Below are positions 22,911-34,259 of a stretch of 64,000 bases of DNA, one piece after another. The notes beneath the pieces are model-generated. The model was not told the DNA's origin. It saw only the letters and a list, made by a program, of their open reading frames with translations, and made no database searches. Source of the DNA: Phyto melanocephala (taxonomy: Eukaryota > Arthropoda > Insecta > Diptera > Rhinophoridae); the NCBI GenBank assembly GCA_941918925.1, contig OW799236.1:83106213-83170212 (forward strand), read 5' to 3'. The translations under genes and the position numbers were made by a program. Positions within the stretch are counted from its first letter, which is position 1; each line of letters opens with the position of its first letter.

Positions 22911-23400
22911 GCGGAATTCACTTTTGGTAGCATTTTTGCAATTAGTGCAAATATGTACTAATTTTTTGCTACCAAGCGTAAGTGCATTTTTCATGTGTGT
23001 TGCAAACTTTTGGCAACGAGCTGATTTTTAAGCAATTTAAGAAACAACAAATAAGAATCTGTGTTTTAGTATTTTCCGAAAAGAAAGTTAATTAATTTTA
23101 AAAAAATTACAAAGCCTAAATCAAGGGAAAAATATAATATCACAATTTTTTTTGGTAAAAAATGCCATGGATGAAAATAAATTTGTAGAGATTTTAAATC
23201 CTGAAAGTAAATATATTCTGTATCTTTTGTGCAAATTTGTGTGACATTACTTTGCACTGGTTTTTTGCTGTGCACATTTGCTAAAGTGATGCAAATTGCA
23301 CTTTAACTACAAAAACGTCGTGCAAAAGTTTAATTGTTTGCTAGACTTGCACGGTCTGCACGACTTGCAAGGGTAGTTTGCATCTAAGAGTGAGTTCCGC
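22911..23400. mobile_element. 0.5-kb TIR element (MITE family A, copy 2)
   Basis: 490 bp, flanked by TA on both sides (22909-22910 and 23401-23402), consistent with a TA target duplication. Ends are GCGGAATTCACTTTTGGTAG and, inverted, GCGGAACTCACTCTTAGATG. It aligns along its full length with 7528-8025. Near each end are clustered TTGCA/TGCAA words. Non-coding; a Tc1/mariner-type partner is plausible from the TA duplication. Confidence 0.75.
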
Positions 23401-24530
23401 TATTCTTAAATTTTATTTCGAGAATATTTACACTCGTCCATGAGAAGCATAAGCATTCCTCGGTTTGTGGATGTGATTAGTCACACTGCCATCTGCTAAA
23501 CCTTATTTTCTGATCAAGCGAAGTCCTCAATGATGTCTACGTCTAGTGTAATTAGATTAGAAGGGGAGGTCTTGATCCTCATATCTTTTGCCTTAGGAAT
23601 AAATATTTATAAACCCATTTTCTTAATATTGCCATGTAATCTGTAATTTTTTTTTTGCTTTACAATTATTAAACACTAGAGCAGGTATATGTTATTATTA
23701 TAATAAAGGACTTGGAATCCTTAAGTTAAATGCCATTGTAGCTGATCGCTTGCATGCAAAGTTAATTAAGTCATTATCTAGTCAAGTATGAACAGATATA
23801 GTAGTGAAGAAACAACGTTTGTTAGTTTTCTTCGCCTCAAATCATGAACTCAACACGTTTTGGCTTCATTTGTCGTATTTTGATAAAGTATTTTTTGCTT
23901 GAATACCAATGAATTCATGGCGTCTCTGTGAAAAGGGTGCTATGGAGAGTTCCATTTACTAGTTTGTTCGAAAATAATACTCAAAGAATTTGCATGATTA
24001 GCTCAAAATTGATTCTCTTTAAAGCCAGCTTACTCTCGGTGTATGCTTTGTTTCGCTACCTGCAAAATTTATAATTTTGTGCATTGTACTTTGGAATATT
24101 TTACTTCGCCAGTTTCTGCAGTCAATAGTGTCTGTTTTTTCGGTATCTTAAAAATTATATCCTTTTTTCATCGAAAGAGAATATTTCCAGTGCTCCAATC
24201 AGTGTTGATTAGGTGCAATATATACTCGGTTTGTGTGGGAGTATATTGTAATAATTCGTTGAGTTAATTAGATTTACATGCTACAAAAGGGATATTTCTA
24301 ATGATGGCATAGCTTTCTAGGTTTATTAGGTGTATGGAGCTTTACGGTGATTGTTTTGGATATTCAAAAAATTTTTTCCCTCTTTCCAGATGCAATATAA
24401 GCTGCTCTAGTGTTGTCTGGCTTGTTTGTGTTTTTCTTCTCTTTAGCTACTCGCTGGTAGTAATTAATTTCACTATTTTGCGCTTCCAAATTGCATACTC
24501 TATATTCTACTGTAATTATGTGCTCTTCAT
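23401..24530. other. Unassigned DNA
   Basis: Two plus-strand open frames (24043-24267 and 24334-24549) lack any domain I recognise. The composition is more mixed than the AT-rich background, so decayed retroelement sequence is possible. Nothing more can be said from reading. Confidence 0.3.
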
Positions 24531-25659
24531 AACACAGTACAACACATGATTTGCCAACTCAATTCTGTGAACTGTATGTGAAATTAGACCCAAAAAGAAG
24601 AATTTCTGCATCATTCGTTTTGTCTTCTTACCTGCGATTTGAAGTTAGTATCGATTTGAAGTTAGTACTATCGTATAGGGGAATTTATCACGTTTTAGGC
24701 CCTGTTGTTTGACATAGCTCGACAACCACTAGCCCAATTTAGTTGAAATAAATTTTAAAAAATTAAGAATTACAATTCCCTTAATCTGTTCATATATTGT
24801 TTTCCTATACAAGTAACACTTTCGAAGTTAAAAATGAATGTATGAAGGGAAAAAATTATTTTTTGCCTAAAAATTTAAATTTTTTTTTTTTTTAAATACA
24901 TAAAAAATCCAAAATGGAAAAAAGTTTCAAGTCTAGTTATTTTTTCGCAAAGTCACATAACCTATGAGCAAAATGAGACAAAGATCATAAAAATCGATGC
25001 ACGCGTTTCGCTTTTATTCGCAATTGAGTAAATGTATGAATTTCAAAAATCAGTTATAGCCACCACCCTTGAATCATGAAAAAGGTGTCAATGTTTTCTC
25101 CAAATAATGTTGTGCATATCTCGAGCAAATTTTTGAAATTCATACATTTACTCAATTGCGAATAAAAGCGAAACGCGTGCATCGATTTTTATGATCTTTG
25201 TCTCATTTTGCTCATAGGTTATGTGACTTTGCGAAAAAATAACTAGACTTGCAACTTTCTTCCATTTTGGATTTTTTATGTATTTAAAAAAAAAAAAAAA
25301 TTTAAATTTTTAGGCAAAAAATAATTTTTTCCCTTCATACATTCATTTTTAACTTCGAAAGTGTTACTTGTATAGGAAAACAATATATGAACAGATTAAG
25401 GGAATTGTAATTCTTAATTTTTTAAAATTTATTTCAACTAAATTGGGCTAGTGGTTGTCGAGCTATGTCAAACAACAGGGCCTAAAACGTGATAAATTCC
25501 CCTATACGATAGTACTAACTTCAAATCGATACTAACTTCAAATCGCAGGTAAGAAGACAAAACGAATGATGCAGAAATTCTTCTTTTTGGGTCTAATTTC
25601 ACATACAGTTCACAGAATTGAGTTGGCAATCAATTAACTGAAAAATGTTGTACTGTGTA
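24531..25659. mobile_element. 1.1-kb fold-back element, arms almost identical
   Basis: The left arm 24551-25050 and the right arm 25129-25629 are inverted copies differing at only about two positions in roughly 500 bp, around a 78-base unpaired centre (25051-25128). Similarity continues, with a small indel, to ACACAGTAC at 24532 and GTACTGTGT at 25651. Within each arm is a tandem CGATTTGAAGTTAGTA duplication. No frame is coding. This is either a fold-back transposon, a long-TIR MITE, or a recent inverted duplication; near-identity points to a recent origin or ongoing gene conversion. Confidence 0.8.
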
Positions 25660-26313
25660 ATGTAAGCAGAAGATCATGACGACGATGGAATTTAACAAGA
25701 CAGAATCAAATTAACGATCTTGTCGTACTGTAAAGTGAAGCGTATAAAAGAAGATCATGATCATATTTATGTGCTGTTCTCTAAGGTTAAGAGGGAGTTC
25801 ATTTTATGATGTCTAAGAGTCATAAAATGAATCGTTTCTATTTAGTTTTTGTCTACTTCTTTTTTGACTCCTCTTTTATGCAAATGCATTTTTATGCTTG
25901 CAAGTATAATAGGCATTTTTATAGATTTTATTACTTGTACTAAACTATTGATATGTTAAAATGTTTAGACAAAAAAACAAAAAGGAAAAAAAGTTGAAAA
26001 ATGTTACTTAAGTAAGCGCGTGTTTTGACACTAGAAGTAAATGATCTTGATCATGTTTTTATTTATCATAAACTCTAGCTTTGTGCTGGCCAGTAATGGG
26101 CAAGTCCAAATGAAGAAAAAAGTGTGATATAAGACTAACATATATACAGAATCTTATTGTTTTGAACAGATAAAAAATAAAACTTTTCTTTTAATCAAAT
26201 AGACATGTGAAATACTAATATTTCACTTTTTGTATTATTCCTTTTATTGTTGTATTTCGTAGTACAAGTGATGCAGCCGAGCAAAATGTTCAACATTTTA
26301 TTAGTTAATTACT
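25660..26313. other. Unassigned AT-rich non-coding DNA
   Basis: The words GATCATGA/TGATCATG recur at 25671, 25756 and 26044, but without a regular period. No gene is visible. Confidence 0.35.
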
Positions 26314-26571
26314 GCATATAGTAACTGCAGATCAATCACAAGCCTCTTGCTCAAGAAGTAGGCCAATATAATCACTTGCCGCGAGCTATTGATTAGTCAT
26401 AGATGGATCCGATGTAACGACTAGCTGAAAAGGAGCAGCAGAGCATATAGTAACTGCAGATCAATCACAAGCTTCTTGCTCAAGAAGTAGGGCAATATAA
26501 TCACTTGCCGCGAGCTATTGATTAGTCATAGATGGATCCGATGTAACGACTAGCTGAAAAGGAGCAGCAGA
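26314..26571 (+). repeat. Tandem duplication, two copies of a 129-bp unit
   Basis: Unit 1 (26314-26442) and unit 2 (26443-26571) start GCATATAGTAACTGCAGATC and end GGAGCAGCAGA. They differ at only two positions that I can see (GCCTC/GCTTC and GGCCA/GGGCA). The unit is GC-richer than the background and holds CTTGCCGCGAGC and GGATCCGATG. A recent duplication; only two units are present, so it is not a satellite array. Confidence 0.9.
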
Positions 26572-26719
26572 TTTTTTAATAAGGGTCGATTAATAATCAA
26601 GCTGTTCTACATACTAAGATGCATCAGACCTGCTTTAGTTTTTAAGTCCACAGTTTTGTACAAGGTGGCCGTAAAATCATCATCCTATCAGAAGACGTTA
26701 TTTATATTCTATATTTCTA

Positions 26720-27292
26720 TCTATATATATAAAAGTGAAACTCTGTGTGTGTGTGTTAGCTATAGACTCCGAATACTAGGTAGTGTTTATGGGTGGAAAA
26801 AAATGGACAGGGCCACGCCCATAAAAAATTATTTATCATTTTTAGCTACTTGCACAAGACCGATTTTTCTGAAACTTTGCACACATGTTGAGCTGTCATG
26901 ACTTTATAATTTAGTGATAAGAAAAGTGGGCGAGGCCACGCCCATAAAAAAGTTTTTATTTTGATGTACTTGCACTGGACCAATTTTTCTGAAACTTTGC
27001 ACACATAATGAGCTGTCATGACTATATAATTTTGTGATTAAAAAAGTGGGCAGGGCCACGCCCATAAAAAAAATTATAATTTTGAGGTACTTGAACTTGA
27101 CCGATTTTTTCTGAAACTTTGCACACATATTGAGCTGTCATGACTATACAGTTTCGTGACTAGAAAAGTGGATAGTACCACGCCCATTAAAGAAGCTATA
27201 ATATTTATCTTCTTGCACTTGATATTCAATAAAAATTCAGAATGCATTTTTATTCATTAAGGGGCGTAGCAACGCACGCTGGGCTCTTCTAG
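26720..27292 (+). mobile_element. Non-autonomous Helitron built from ~110-bp blocks
   Basis: Begins TCTATATATATAAAAGTGAA right after an A (classic Helitron 5' end) and ends with the GC-rich GCGTAGCAACGCACGCTGGG followed by CTCTTCTAG. The interior consists of four related blocks, each with CAGGGCCACGCCCATAAAAA or a variant and a TTTTCTGAAACTTTGCACAC phrase. It is the uninterrupted sister of 7072-8036. No helicase. The base after CTAG is A instead of the usual T. Confidence 0.78.
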
Positions 27293-27699
27293 AAATACGA
27301 TAAATGTCAGTTTTGCTTTTACATTTGTTATGTAATCGCGTAAGACAGTTAAAAGTTTTTATTTATTTTGGAAATTCTAGTCATAGAACATCAGACAACA
27401 ACTTTTGCAACACCTTTCATAATTGTATCTCGGGGAATAAGGGGCTTTAGATATGATTCCGAGTGAATAGAAATTGGGGGAGTTTATTTCAGGCTTGACC
27501 AGAGTCCAATCTTATAACATAAAAACCACTAAACTACACTAAAAAAACAGTCAATTTCAATGCGAATCGAATAGTTCAGTTCTTGCAATTGAACTTATTT
27601 TCTGTGGTTATAAATTTTCTATTGCAAAAATCATAATTTCTTAGTGCCAACTGTAGATTTATATTTGTAAACTAATAATATCAAATCGAAGCTACACAG
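27293..27699. other. Unassigned AT-rich non-coding DNA
   Basis: No gene or element ends recognised between the Helitron and the DINE remnant. Confidence 0.35.
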
Positions 27700-27830
27700 A
27701 GAAAGTAATACATATTTTAGTATAAAGAGATTATTTTATAGCGATTATTAATAATAACAAAATGCAACATTGTGGTGGTGGCTCACAAAAATTCAGCACA
27801 GCAGAATATAGTGCACTTACTCCTTATTAT
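27700..27830 (+). mobile_element. DINE-1-like 3'-end remnant
   Basis: Follows the last part of the element at 48932-50676: ATACATATTTTAGTATAAAG, then GCGATTATTAATAATAAC, then GTGGTGGTGGCTCACAAAAA, and ends TTCAGCACAGCAGAATATAG plus TGCACTTACTCCTTATT. The terminal hairpin is mutated. The 5' part is gone. Confidence 0.6.
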
Positions 27831-27882
27831 CTTTGGTTTAATATTATATCTTTCTTTATTTGTAATAAGAAATATCGTACCG

Positions 27883-27920
27883 TACAGTGGCGCCTTTTGA
27901 CTTTTTTCGTTGCAAAAATC
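27883..27920 (+). repeat. Transib left terminal repeat (RSS-like)
   Basis: Heptamer-like TACAGTG at 27883-27889 (first base changed from CACAGTG), 22-base spacer starting GCGCCTTTT, nonamer-like GCAAAAATC at 27912-27920. Pairs with the right end at 31480-31517. Confidence 0.8.
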
Positions 27921-28373
27921 ATAACTTTTGAAATAATTAAGATATTTTAAAGATTTAAAAAGATAATGACAGAGCACACTTGAAAATAATGTTTACAAAG
28001 TACTGCTAGAGGTACAGGGTGCTCCAAAAATTTCGTTTAAAATAGGATAATTTTTCCAGTTAAATATTAATATGTTTTTTTAAATATAAGTTTTTTATTT
28101 GTATCGCAAAAATACATATTTATATACTTTGAATATTTATATCTAAATAAGTTTATATTAAGTAACTAGTTTAACCCGGAGCGCTTTACAATGCACATTG
28201 TTCAAATCCGAAAGTTTAGAAAAAAACAATCTAATATAACATGTTAAACCAATATTAAATTTTTTTGTTTCTATTGCAGAAACATATTTTCAAATTATTT
28301 TTAATATTTATGCTATAGATATAATGTTATTTAGTTTATATTTTACTTAGCTAGAATAATTGGTTTTTATGAG

Positions 28374-30298
28374 TTAGTTCTCTTTAAAATAGTTATCAAC
28401 ATTGGGAGCGTTATCTAATAGATTTAACATATCGGGGCTATAATTATATTCTTTCAAATCCCTTCGAGATTTTACATGTCTTCGTGATGAAATTAGTGGG
28501 TCTGAAGAGGCCGCCAACATATTGAAAAGGTCCGCATTCTGTCTAATCCGTGATATTTTGCAAGTATTCGTGTATCTAAATTTTTTGTAGTCTTTGTTTT
28601 TGCATTCCTGGGCTTTTTCTGACAACTCTCCAATCGGTAAGCATTGATATTCAATTAAATTTTTACCATGAGCCAAAATCTTATGAACCGTAGGAGTAAG
28701 TTTCTTCTCAGGGTACATTTGAGCTAAAAGTTGGGCAGTTTTTAATGCATAATCATCAAACTTTGGGCCATTTACCATTTCTCTAGAGTTTATAACATTT
28801 AGGATAACTGCCAACCTTTTTATAATATTATTATCGACCCCAGTAATTCGGGCTGTTACCTCATCATTTTCAAAAAATGCTCTAGACATATTACCATCGC
28901 TAGTATTTCCATACCCCTGCTTTGGGCAGTCTACTTTCAGCCCAAGCTTCTTATGAAATTCATTTTGTATAATTTTTTTTCGAGCAGATAGTTTTTCTTT
29001 TTGTGTTGCGTTCATATCAAAACATTCACCTTCACGCGAAATTGTATACGCTAGTTTTAAAATAAGCTCCATGCACCTAATTCTGGCATGTAATGGAGAA
29101 ATTCCATATTCATAATTTTGCTCATTACTTGAGTCATAAAAATTTTGAAAGTCTTTCTGTGACTCTTTGCAAATTGCACACTTTAAAGTTGACGAGGTAT
29201 CTGTTATTACATTTAAGACTTTGCCATCAATCATTGTAAGAAAAAATTTATAATCAATCGAAACACTTTTTCCATTCTTTATTTCAACAACAGAAGGCTT
29301 TAGTTCCGAAATTTGCTTTTTTATATCGTTTACTGTGGATTTGATTATTTCTGAAGACTCCTTTTCATATTAAAAAAAATATCGGACGACAAAAATGAAC
29401 TGATGATGGGCGAGGATTTTTTTAAATGCTCAGCGCTTTCACTACTCAGTCGAAAAGGAACTACAGAAGCCATAAACATATTTGTATCTGTAATAGTTGT
29501 GTCATTTGTCGATATTGTTTGTTTGTAAGCACTTTGACCGGATGATCCATCACATCCCCACATATTTATCAATGTAAGCATATCTGGAAGTGATACTGCT
29601 TTCTCCTCAGGCAAACTTTGAATAAGGCGTTTGGCTGTATGATCCATTAAGTCTTGCAGTTTTACCTCTACCGATACTTCAGTAACCTTTACATTAGGTG
29701 GCACTGCTTCTTTTTTGGCAGATGTAATTTTTTTGTATCCAGGAAGAATATTCACATTGTGATTCTTTAAAGAGCTTCGTAAAATAGAATATTTTTCCTT
29801 TGACAATCCCAATTCCATAAACAAAACTAAGGCTTCTTCTACATTATACTTCGTGGGTAAAGCATTTGGTGGAGTAGGAATACTCCCTTTAATTCTCTGC
29901 AGTCGATCTGGGCTTGCAAGTATCACAGCTTTTGTAATGTCGCACCTTGATTTATCTTTATCTTTTGCAAACTTAAGACATAATGCTTCTGAAAGATGCG
30001 ATTTAGATATATCTTTTGTGGCATTTTCAAGTTTACGTTTTCTTGTGTACTCAGAACACTCGTTTATAGTTTTTGCTGGTCTTCCTCTTTTGCTGTCAGA
30101 AGATGTATGTGGTTCTTCGATGTTTTCAAAAGTTGTAACTCCATTTAGCCAGTCTGGGTTGTTTTTCATAAATGCTTTTTTCGTACGGTGTGAGGTAAGC
30201 CATTTTTTTTTAATTGTTAGAAAAACGAAGTGAATTTTGCTATGAACATACATTTCGAGGTATCCTGGTAAATCGTGTAGTTTTTCCACAATAGCCAA
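28374..30298 (-). pseudogene. Transib transposase (RAG1 core relative), single frameshift
   Basis: Transib transposase cuts DNA by the hairpin-forming mechanism shared with RAG1. The first part (30298-29345, 317 codons) ends with the block WGCDGSSGQSAYKQ, D250 being the first catalytic acid. The second part (29234-28374, 286 codons) begins inside the classic LTMIDGKVLN, D3 being the second, and carries SEKAQECKNKD with E210 the third. It also has CAIC (C19, C22) and VHKILAHGK (H184, H189), matching the CxxC and HxxxxH zinc ligands of RAG1, and GYGNTSDGNMSRAFF, a Transib hallmark. The parts are separated by what looks like a one-base change in the T/A run near 29372-29380; the sequence between them (EIIKSTVNDIKKQI) is conserved in another frame. 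Total span about 640 codons, normal for the family. No other stop is seen, so inactivation is recent. No RAG2-like partner is present. Confidence 0.85.
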
Positions 30299-30525
30299 TT
30301 TAAATGCATTTTCATTATCTGAATAACTCCAACAATTCTTAATTGGTAAATGACATTATCGCACTTTAAAATAAAATTGTACAAGTTCTGTTATTGATCA
30401 CTAGTTTTAGAAAGTAAAAGCCTTACTGGCTGCATTATACAATTGCGGTTTAATATATACCCAAAAATTAAAAAAAAGGGTTTCAACTACCTAATTTGAG
30501 CAAAAAAAAATTAACTGGAATATAT

Positions 30526-30649
30526 GTATACCTACATTATATTTTATTCAGTATAAAAAAGTTTTAAAACTACCTGCCTACTTTTATATACCTGCAGTTT
30601 ATATTTTATTCTGTATAAAAAAGTTTTAAAACTACCTGCCTACTTTTAT
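30526..30649. repeat. Two tandem 62-bp units inside the Transib element
   Basis: Both units contain TATATTTTATTC(A/T)GTATAAA, AAAGTTTTAAAACTACCTGC and CTACTTTTATA. They lie about 230 bp upstream of the transposase start, on the promoter side. Only two copies. Confidence 0.8.
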
Positions 30650-30712
30650 AACAGGTGTTAAAAAATTGCAATAGTTATGCCTACCTGATTGGCACAGATT
30701 TAATAAAAAAAT

Positions 30713-30752
30713 ATCCCTAAAGATGCTGGAAAATACCAGCGAAACGTCGGAT
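30713..30752 (+). ncRNA. Hammerhead-ribozyme-like motif of a Penelope-like element terminus
   Basis: The order ATCC, CTAAAGA, T, GCTGG-loop-CCAGC, GAAA, CGTC, GGAT reproduces the type I hammerhead layout of Penelope-like elements. Stem I is ATCC with GGAT, the core box CUGANGA has one change (CUAAAGA), stem II is perfect for 5 bp, then GAAA and a minimal stem III ending at the cleavage C. One extra base between core and stem II departs from the canonical ribozyme. Surrounding bases (about 30690-30810) look like a Penelope 3' fragment. Probably inactive. Confidence 0.45.
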
Positions 30753-31479
30753 GAAATAATGGTTTTTTTATGTATATTAATATACATTTTGACCTTGTAA
30801 GCCCAAGAAATAATTCAAAAAATATATATAAACCAAAAAAAAAAAAAAAATAGGTCGGTAAATCAATATTCAGAGCAAAATATTGTTTATTATTTAACGA
30901 GAAGCAATAAAAATATATAATAAGTTACTTTATTTTACACTAAAATTGCTGCAGTGAAAAAAATTTTCTCGTTTTCGCTATGAGGTTGTAACAGTTTTCT
31001 TCTTATTTCACCTACAGCGGTAACCTACGGCAGCTAAACTAAGTTAAATTATTTCAAGTATTATGTAGCAAATATGCTCAAAAAATATGGGCGAGACCAT
31101 TTTTGACCATTTTTAGATATGCTCTATTTTATTTGTAAAAATTACCTAAATATAGGGTGTCTGAAAAGCGGCTACTGCCGAAAAAGATGCCCTACTGCTG
31201 AACATTTTACTACTTAGTTAATTAAAAACAAACATACCTTTAAAATAATACCAAAAAAGTAGTAATCAAACGGTAATGTTTCTGACACTTTAATTCTAAA
31301 GTGCATTTATTTTTTCAAGATCACCTTTTTTTTTGCTTTTTAAAAAATTGTCGACTTTGAGCAGCTCCACAAACTATAATTTTTATGCAATTAAGGAAAA
31401 TGTTTTTGAATTGTGATCAGTAAGTAGTTCCTTATACGATGTTTTCATTCATTTCACAAAATTTTGTCATGAAATTTTG

Positions 31480-31517
31480 TATTTTTGCCACGGGTTTTAG
31501 GAAAAGGCGCTACTGTG
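31480..31517 (-). repeat. Transib right terminal repeat (RSS-like)
   Basis: Read on the minus strand: CACAGTA (31517-31511), 22-base spacer starting GCGCCTTTT, GCAAAAATA (31488-31480). The last base of the canonical CACAGTG heptamer is changed. Confidence 0.8.
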
Positions 31518-33084
31518 CGTCGTGGATGTTCTGTATTCCGAATGGATTTAAATAGTTGTAAATTGCAATTGCAGAGTCGTTGTTTAAAAAAATTAGGTTT
31601 AACATTTTAAAACTTTGAGTCAAACAATTTGATTTTATTTCAAATTTTCTTTATTTATTTATATTTTGTATTGTTACTAATTACACATAAATCTTCATTA
31701 AAAGAATTTTCCCCAAATTCGTTAACAAATCAGGTGCATCTAACAAATCATTGTATTTGAACCATAAATGCTTACTATTTTTAAATCATTTGATTTTTCT
31801 GTTACTGCTGCCGTCAAACTATAAAAATCGTTGTCGTCATCATAATCATCTCTAAAACGCATACATATACTCAGGATACATGGCCTACCATTTGACCATT
31901 TTTATCATCTTCTCGACTTATAATGGCAAAAGAAGAGCCGACTTTTTTTTCTGTATTATGGTATAATGCCGAAACAAACATAGTAATAAATCATACTCAT
32001 GTTGCATATCCCAATGCTGAACCCATCAAAGCATATAATGTATAAGAAAATATTATGAAGAAGCAAAGAAGTAAAAGCTACTTCTGACCACGTTACCGGG
32101 CAAGAATAAAATGTATTTTGTCTTCTGTGTATAAAAACTTACGAAATTTTTTTTTATTTCAGTTTGTTACTTTGGATGTTGTATTTATTTTATATGTGTA
32201 TCTTTTGTTTGTTTGTTTGGTTTTTTCTATCTACTAGATTGTTTAAATGTTTGATCGTTCGCTCATTTGTTGTTCACATTATGGCCAGAAATGGTCTCAA
32301 CGTTGCGCCATTAAATTGCGTTTAAAATGAAATGCACTCACATTTCAAATAATATTCCACATTTTTTGTCGTTTATTGTGACTCTCGTTGTCGCTGTAAT
32401 TATGTGGTTGCGCGGCTGGCTGTGTTCCGAGGGAACATTCGGTAATTGGGAGAGAAAAAAAGTTTAGTTCAATAGATGAAGTATTGAAGGTGGTACGGTG
32501 GGCTAATTGTGTTAAAGAGTTTTTTTAATTTTAATTTAAAATTAAGCTTGCAATTAAAGTACATAGATCATTAGGTCCGCAGTACAAGATATTTCTGGAT
32601 TACAAAATTTAATTTAATTAAACCAACATTCATCTTGCAAAATAATTTGGGCATTCATATTATACCGTCTATGAGAATATTAAATTCTCTCAAATAATTT
32701 AGAATTATTGTATTTTCAGTTTTTAAACAACTTTATCAGAATAACCATTTACTTACTTATGTTTTGTTATAAAACATGAAATTCTTAAATCTTGTTCTTC
32801 AAAGGTAATAGGATTTCAGACATTATTTAAAATAAAAAATTTCCATAAAATATTAGGTGCGATAATAGTATTGTTGGAGAGCAATTAAGTAATATAAATT
32901 TTTGTATTGGGTTTGTAACTCAAAAATGTCGGATTTTTTCAAATATTTCACTCTTGTATTGAATTATTTATACAATATTGTACTGCCAACACTGAACCAA
33001 GCCGATTTCGAATACCCTGTTGTAGAGTGACGCTTTTCCCGGAGTGAGCGTTCTGCATTGATCGGACGGGGTTAGGTCTGCATT
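31518..33084. other. Unassigned AT-rich non-coding DNA
   Basis: Nothing recognisable; 32250-32470 is less AT-rich (GTGACTCTCGTTGTCGCTG, GCGCGGCTGGCTGTGTTCCG) and could be a constrained non-coding block. That is a compositional impression only. Confidence 0.35.
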
Positions 33085-33769
33085 CCAAGGCGGATCAGGA
33101 AAAATTTCCCAACCACTTCTTTTTAAATAGTTTCTATCAAGCTTTTATCATGATGAAGTATTACGGTTGGGAGTACATTTTAGGCACTTGTCACTTAATT
33201 CTCTTTTCAATCAAGTAAGTTGAAATCAGTATAGGTCTCCTATTATTTTCTGGCTAGATCTAAGTATCTCATCATACGTAAGACCCTTTTGGTTCCATTA
33301 AATTAAGAGAATTATCTTAGAGGCATGAGTATTTGGCTTTGGTTTCGATCCATCGAGCTTAACATACATACGATTTATTACGGCTTGGAATATCGTAATG
33401 GATCTGTTTTTAATTTAAATGATTCTATATAAAAATGATTTTATTTTATAGCGTTAAAGCAGCATTTTGGACACGAAAATCAGCTTTGAAGGTCTCTTGG
33501 CTTCACTTCCGATGGACCTGCTATCCAAAATTTGTATGTTCTTATTGAGTTTGACAACAATCTTCATAGAGTTATGCCTAAGTTTGGTGATTTTTGTCTT
33601 CCGTGTATAATTCACTATTTCCGAATCGCACAAAACATCAGCCGCACTTTTAGACCCATAAAACACATTCGTCATAATCTTTGAAGAGAAAACGTTGTGC
33701 CGCAATTTATTTTTCTAAATAATAGAATTATAGCGAAACTGCCCGCTTTGTTGGCACAAAATTCAACAT
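33085..33769 (-). pseudogene. mariner transposase pseudogene (DD34D type), C-terminally truncated
   Basis: Starts at an ATG at 33769 with MLNFVPTKRAVSL, the standard mariner N-terminus, and degrades immediately afterwards. An open stretch (33705-33454) includes EAKRPSKLIFVSKMLL; after its stop RYKIKSFLYRI fits the KGFLHRIVTGDEKW region. Further blocks KPNTHASKIILL, NQKGLTYDEILRSSQKIIGDLY and RSGWEIFPDPPW match successive mariner segments in different frames. The block holding the third aspartate is not identifiable. The C-terminal about 60 residues and the 3' TIR are missing. Same family as 1797-2750 (shared start and 5' leader), but independently decayed. Confidence 0.7.
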
Positions 33770-34259
33770 TTTCGGAAGAAATGTTAAATAGCTAAGTGAG
33801 ACAAATGACAGATGCATACAATTCAAAATGGTGTATAAGTTTTTAACGAAAAAAACGCGATAAAAAGATATAACATATTTAAAATCAAGTTTTGAACGAC
33901 GTTCACGACAATCACAATGATAAGTAACCAACAATCCAGGAAACCTAAAGAAATGTGTATATTAAGCTGGCTGTAAACAATATGTAACTAATAGCATGGC
34001 AAACAGATAAGAAAGCGCTCATAAGCAACTGGGTGTGATGCTAGAGTGTTCCACTAGAATTACATTCTGATCGGGGAAAAAATTTTAAATCTGTCATATT
34101 CCAGTAAATATGGAAACTATACGGCATCCGAAATTGCGCCAATGATTGTCAAGATATAAAGGGTCCGTCATCTAACGTTTTTTTTTTCCAACTAGTGCTT
34201 ATTTCGTGAATACTAACACTTAGCTCATGTCTGATTTGACAGATAATTAGTTTGGTCCT
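33770..34259. other. mariner 5' leader and unassigned sequence
   Basis: 33770-33890 is the former 5' leader of the mariner at 33085-33769; it shares AATGACAGAT and AGCTGAGTGAGA-like phrases with 2795-2890. The rest is unassigned. Confidence 0.45.

Larger units (their letters stand above)
27883..31517 (-). mobile_element. Transib transposon, nearly full length
   Basis: 3635 bp. The ends are RSS-like inverted repeats: the left reads TACAGTG, 22 bases, GCAAAAATC; the right, inverted, reads CACAGTA, 22 bases, GCAAAAATA, with GCGCCTTTT immediately after the heptamer in both. The heptamer-spacer-nonamer layout with CACAGTG is the known signature of Transib termini and of V(D)J signal sequences. 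The five bases after the right end are CGTCG, fitting the CG-rich 5-bp targets of Transib; the left five (TACCG) have diverged. Inside are a transposase pseudogene on the minus strand (28374-30298), a 62-bp tandem repeat and a hammerhead-like Penelope fragment on the promoter side. Confidence 0.85.

Noticed and set aside
29853..30233. 126-codon plus-strand open frame
   Set aside because: It is antisense to the Transib transposase and is a shadow of that gene.
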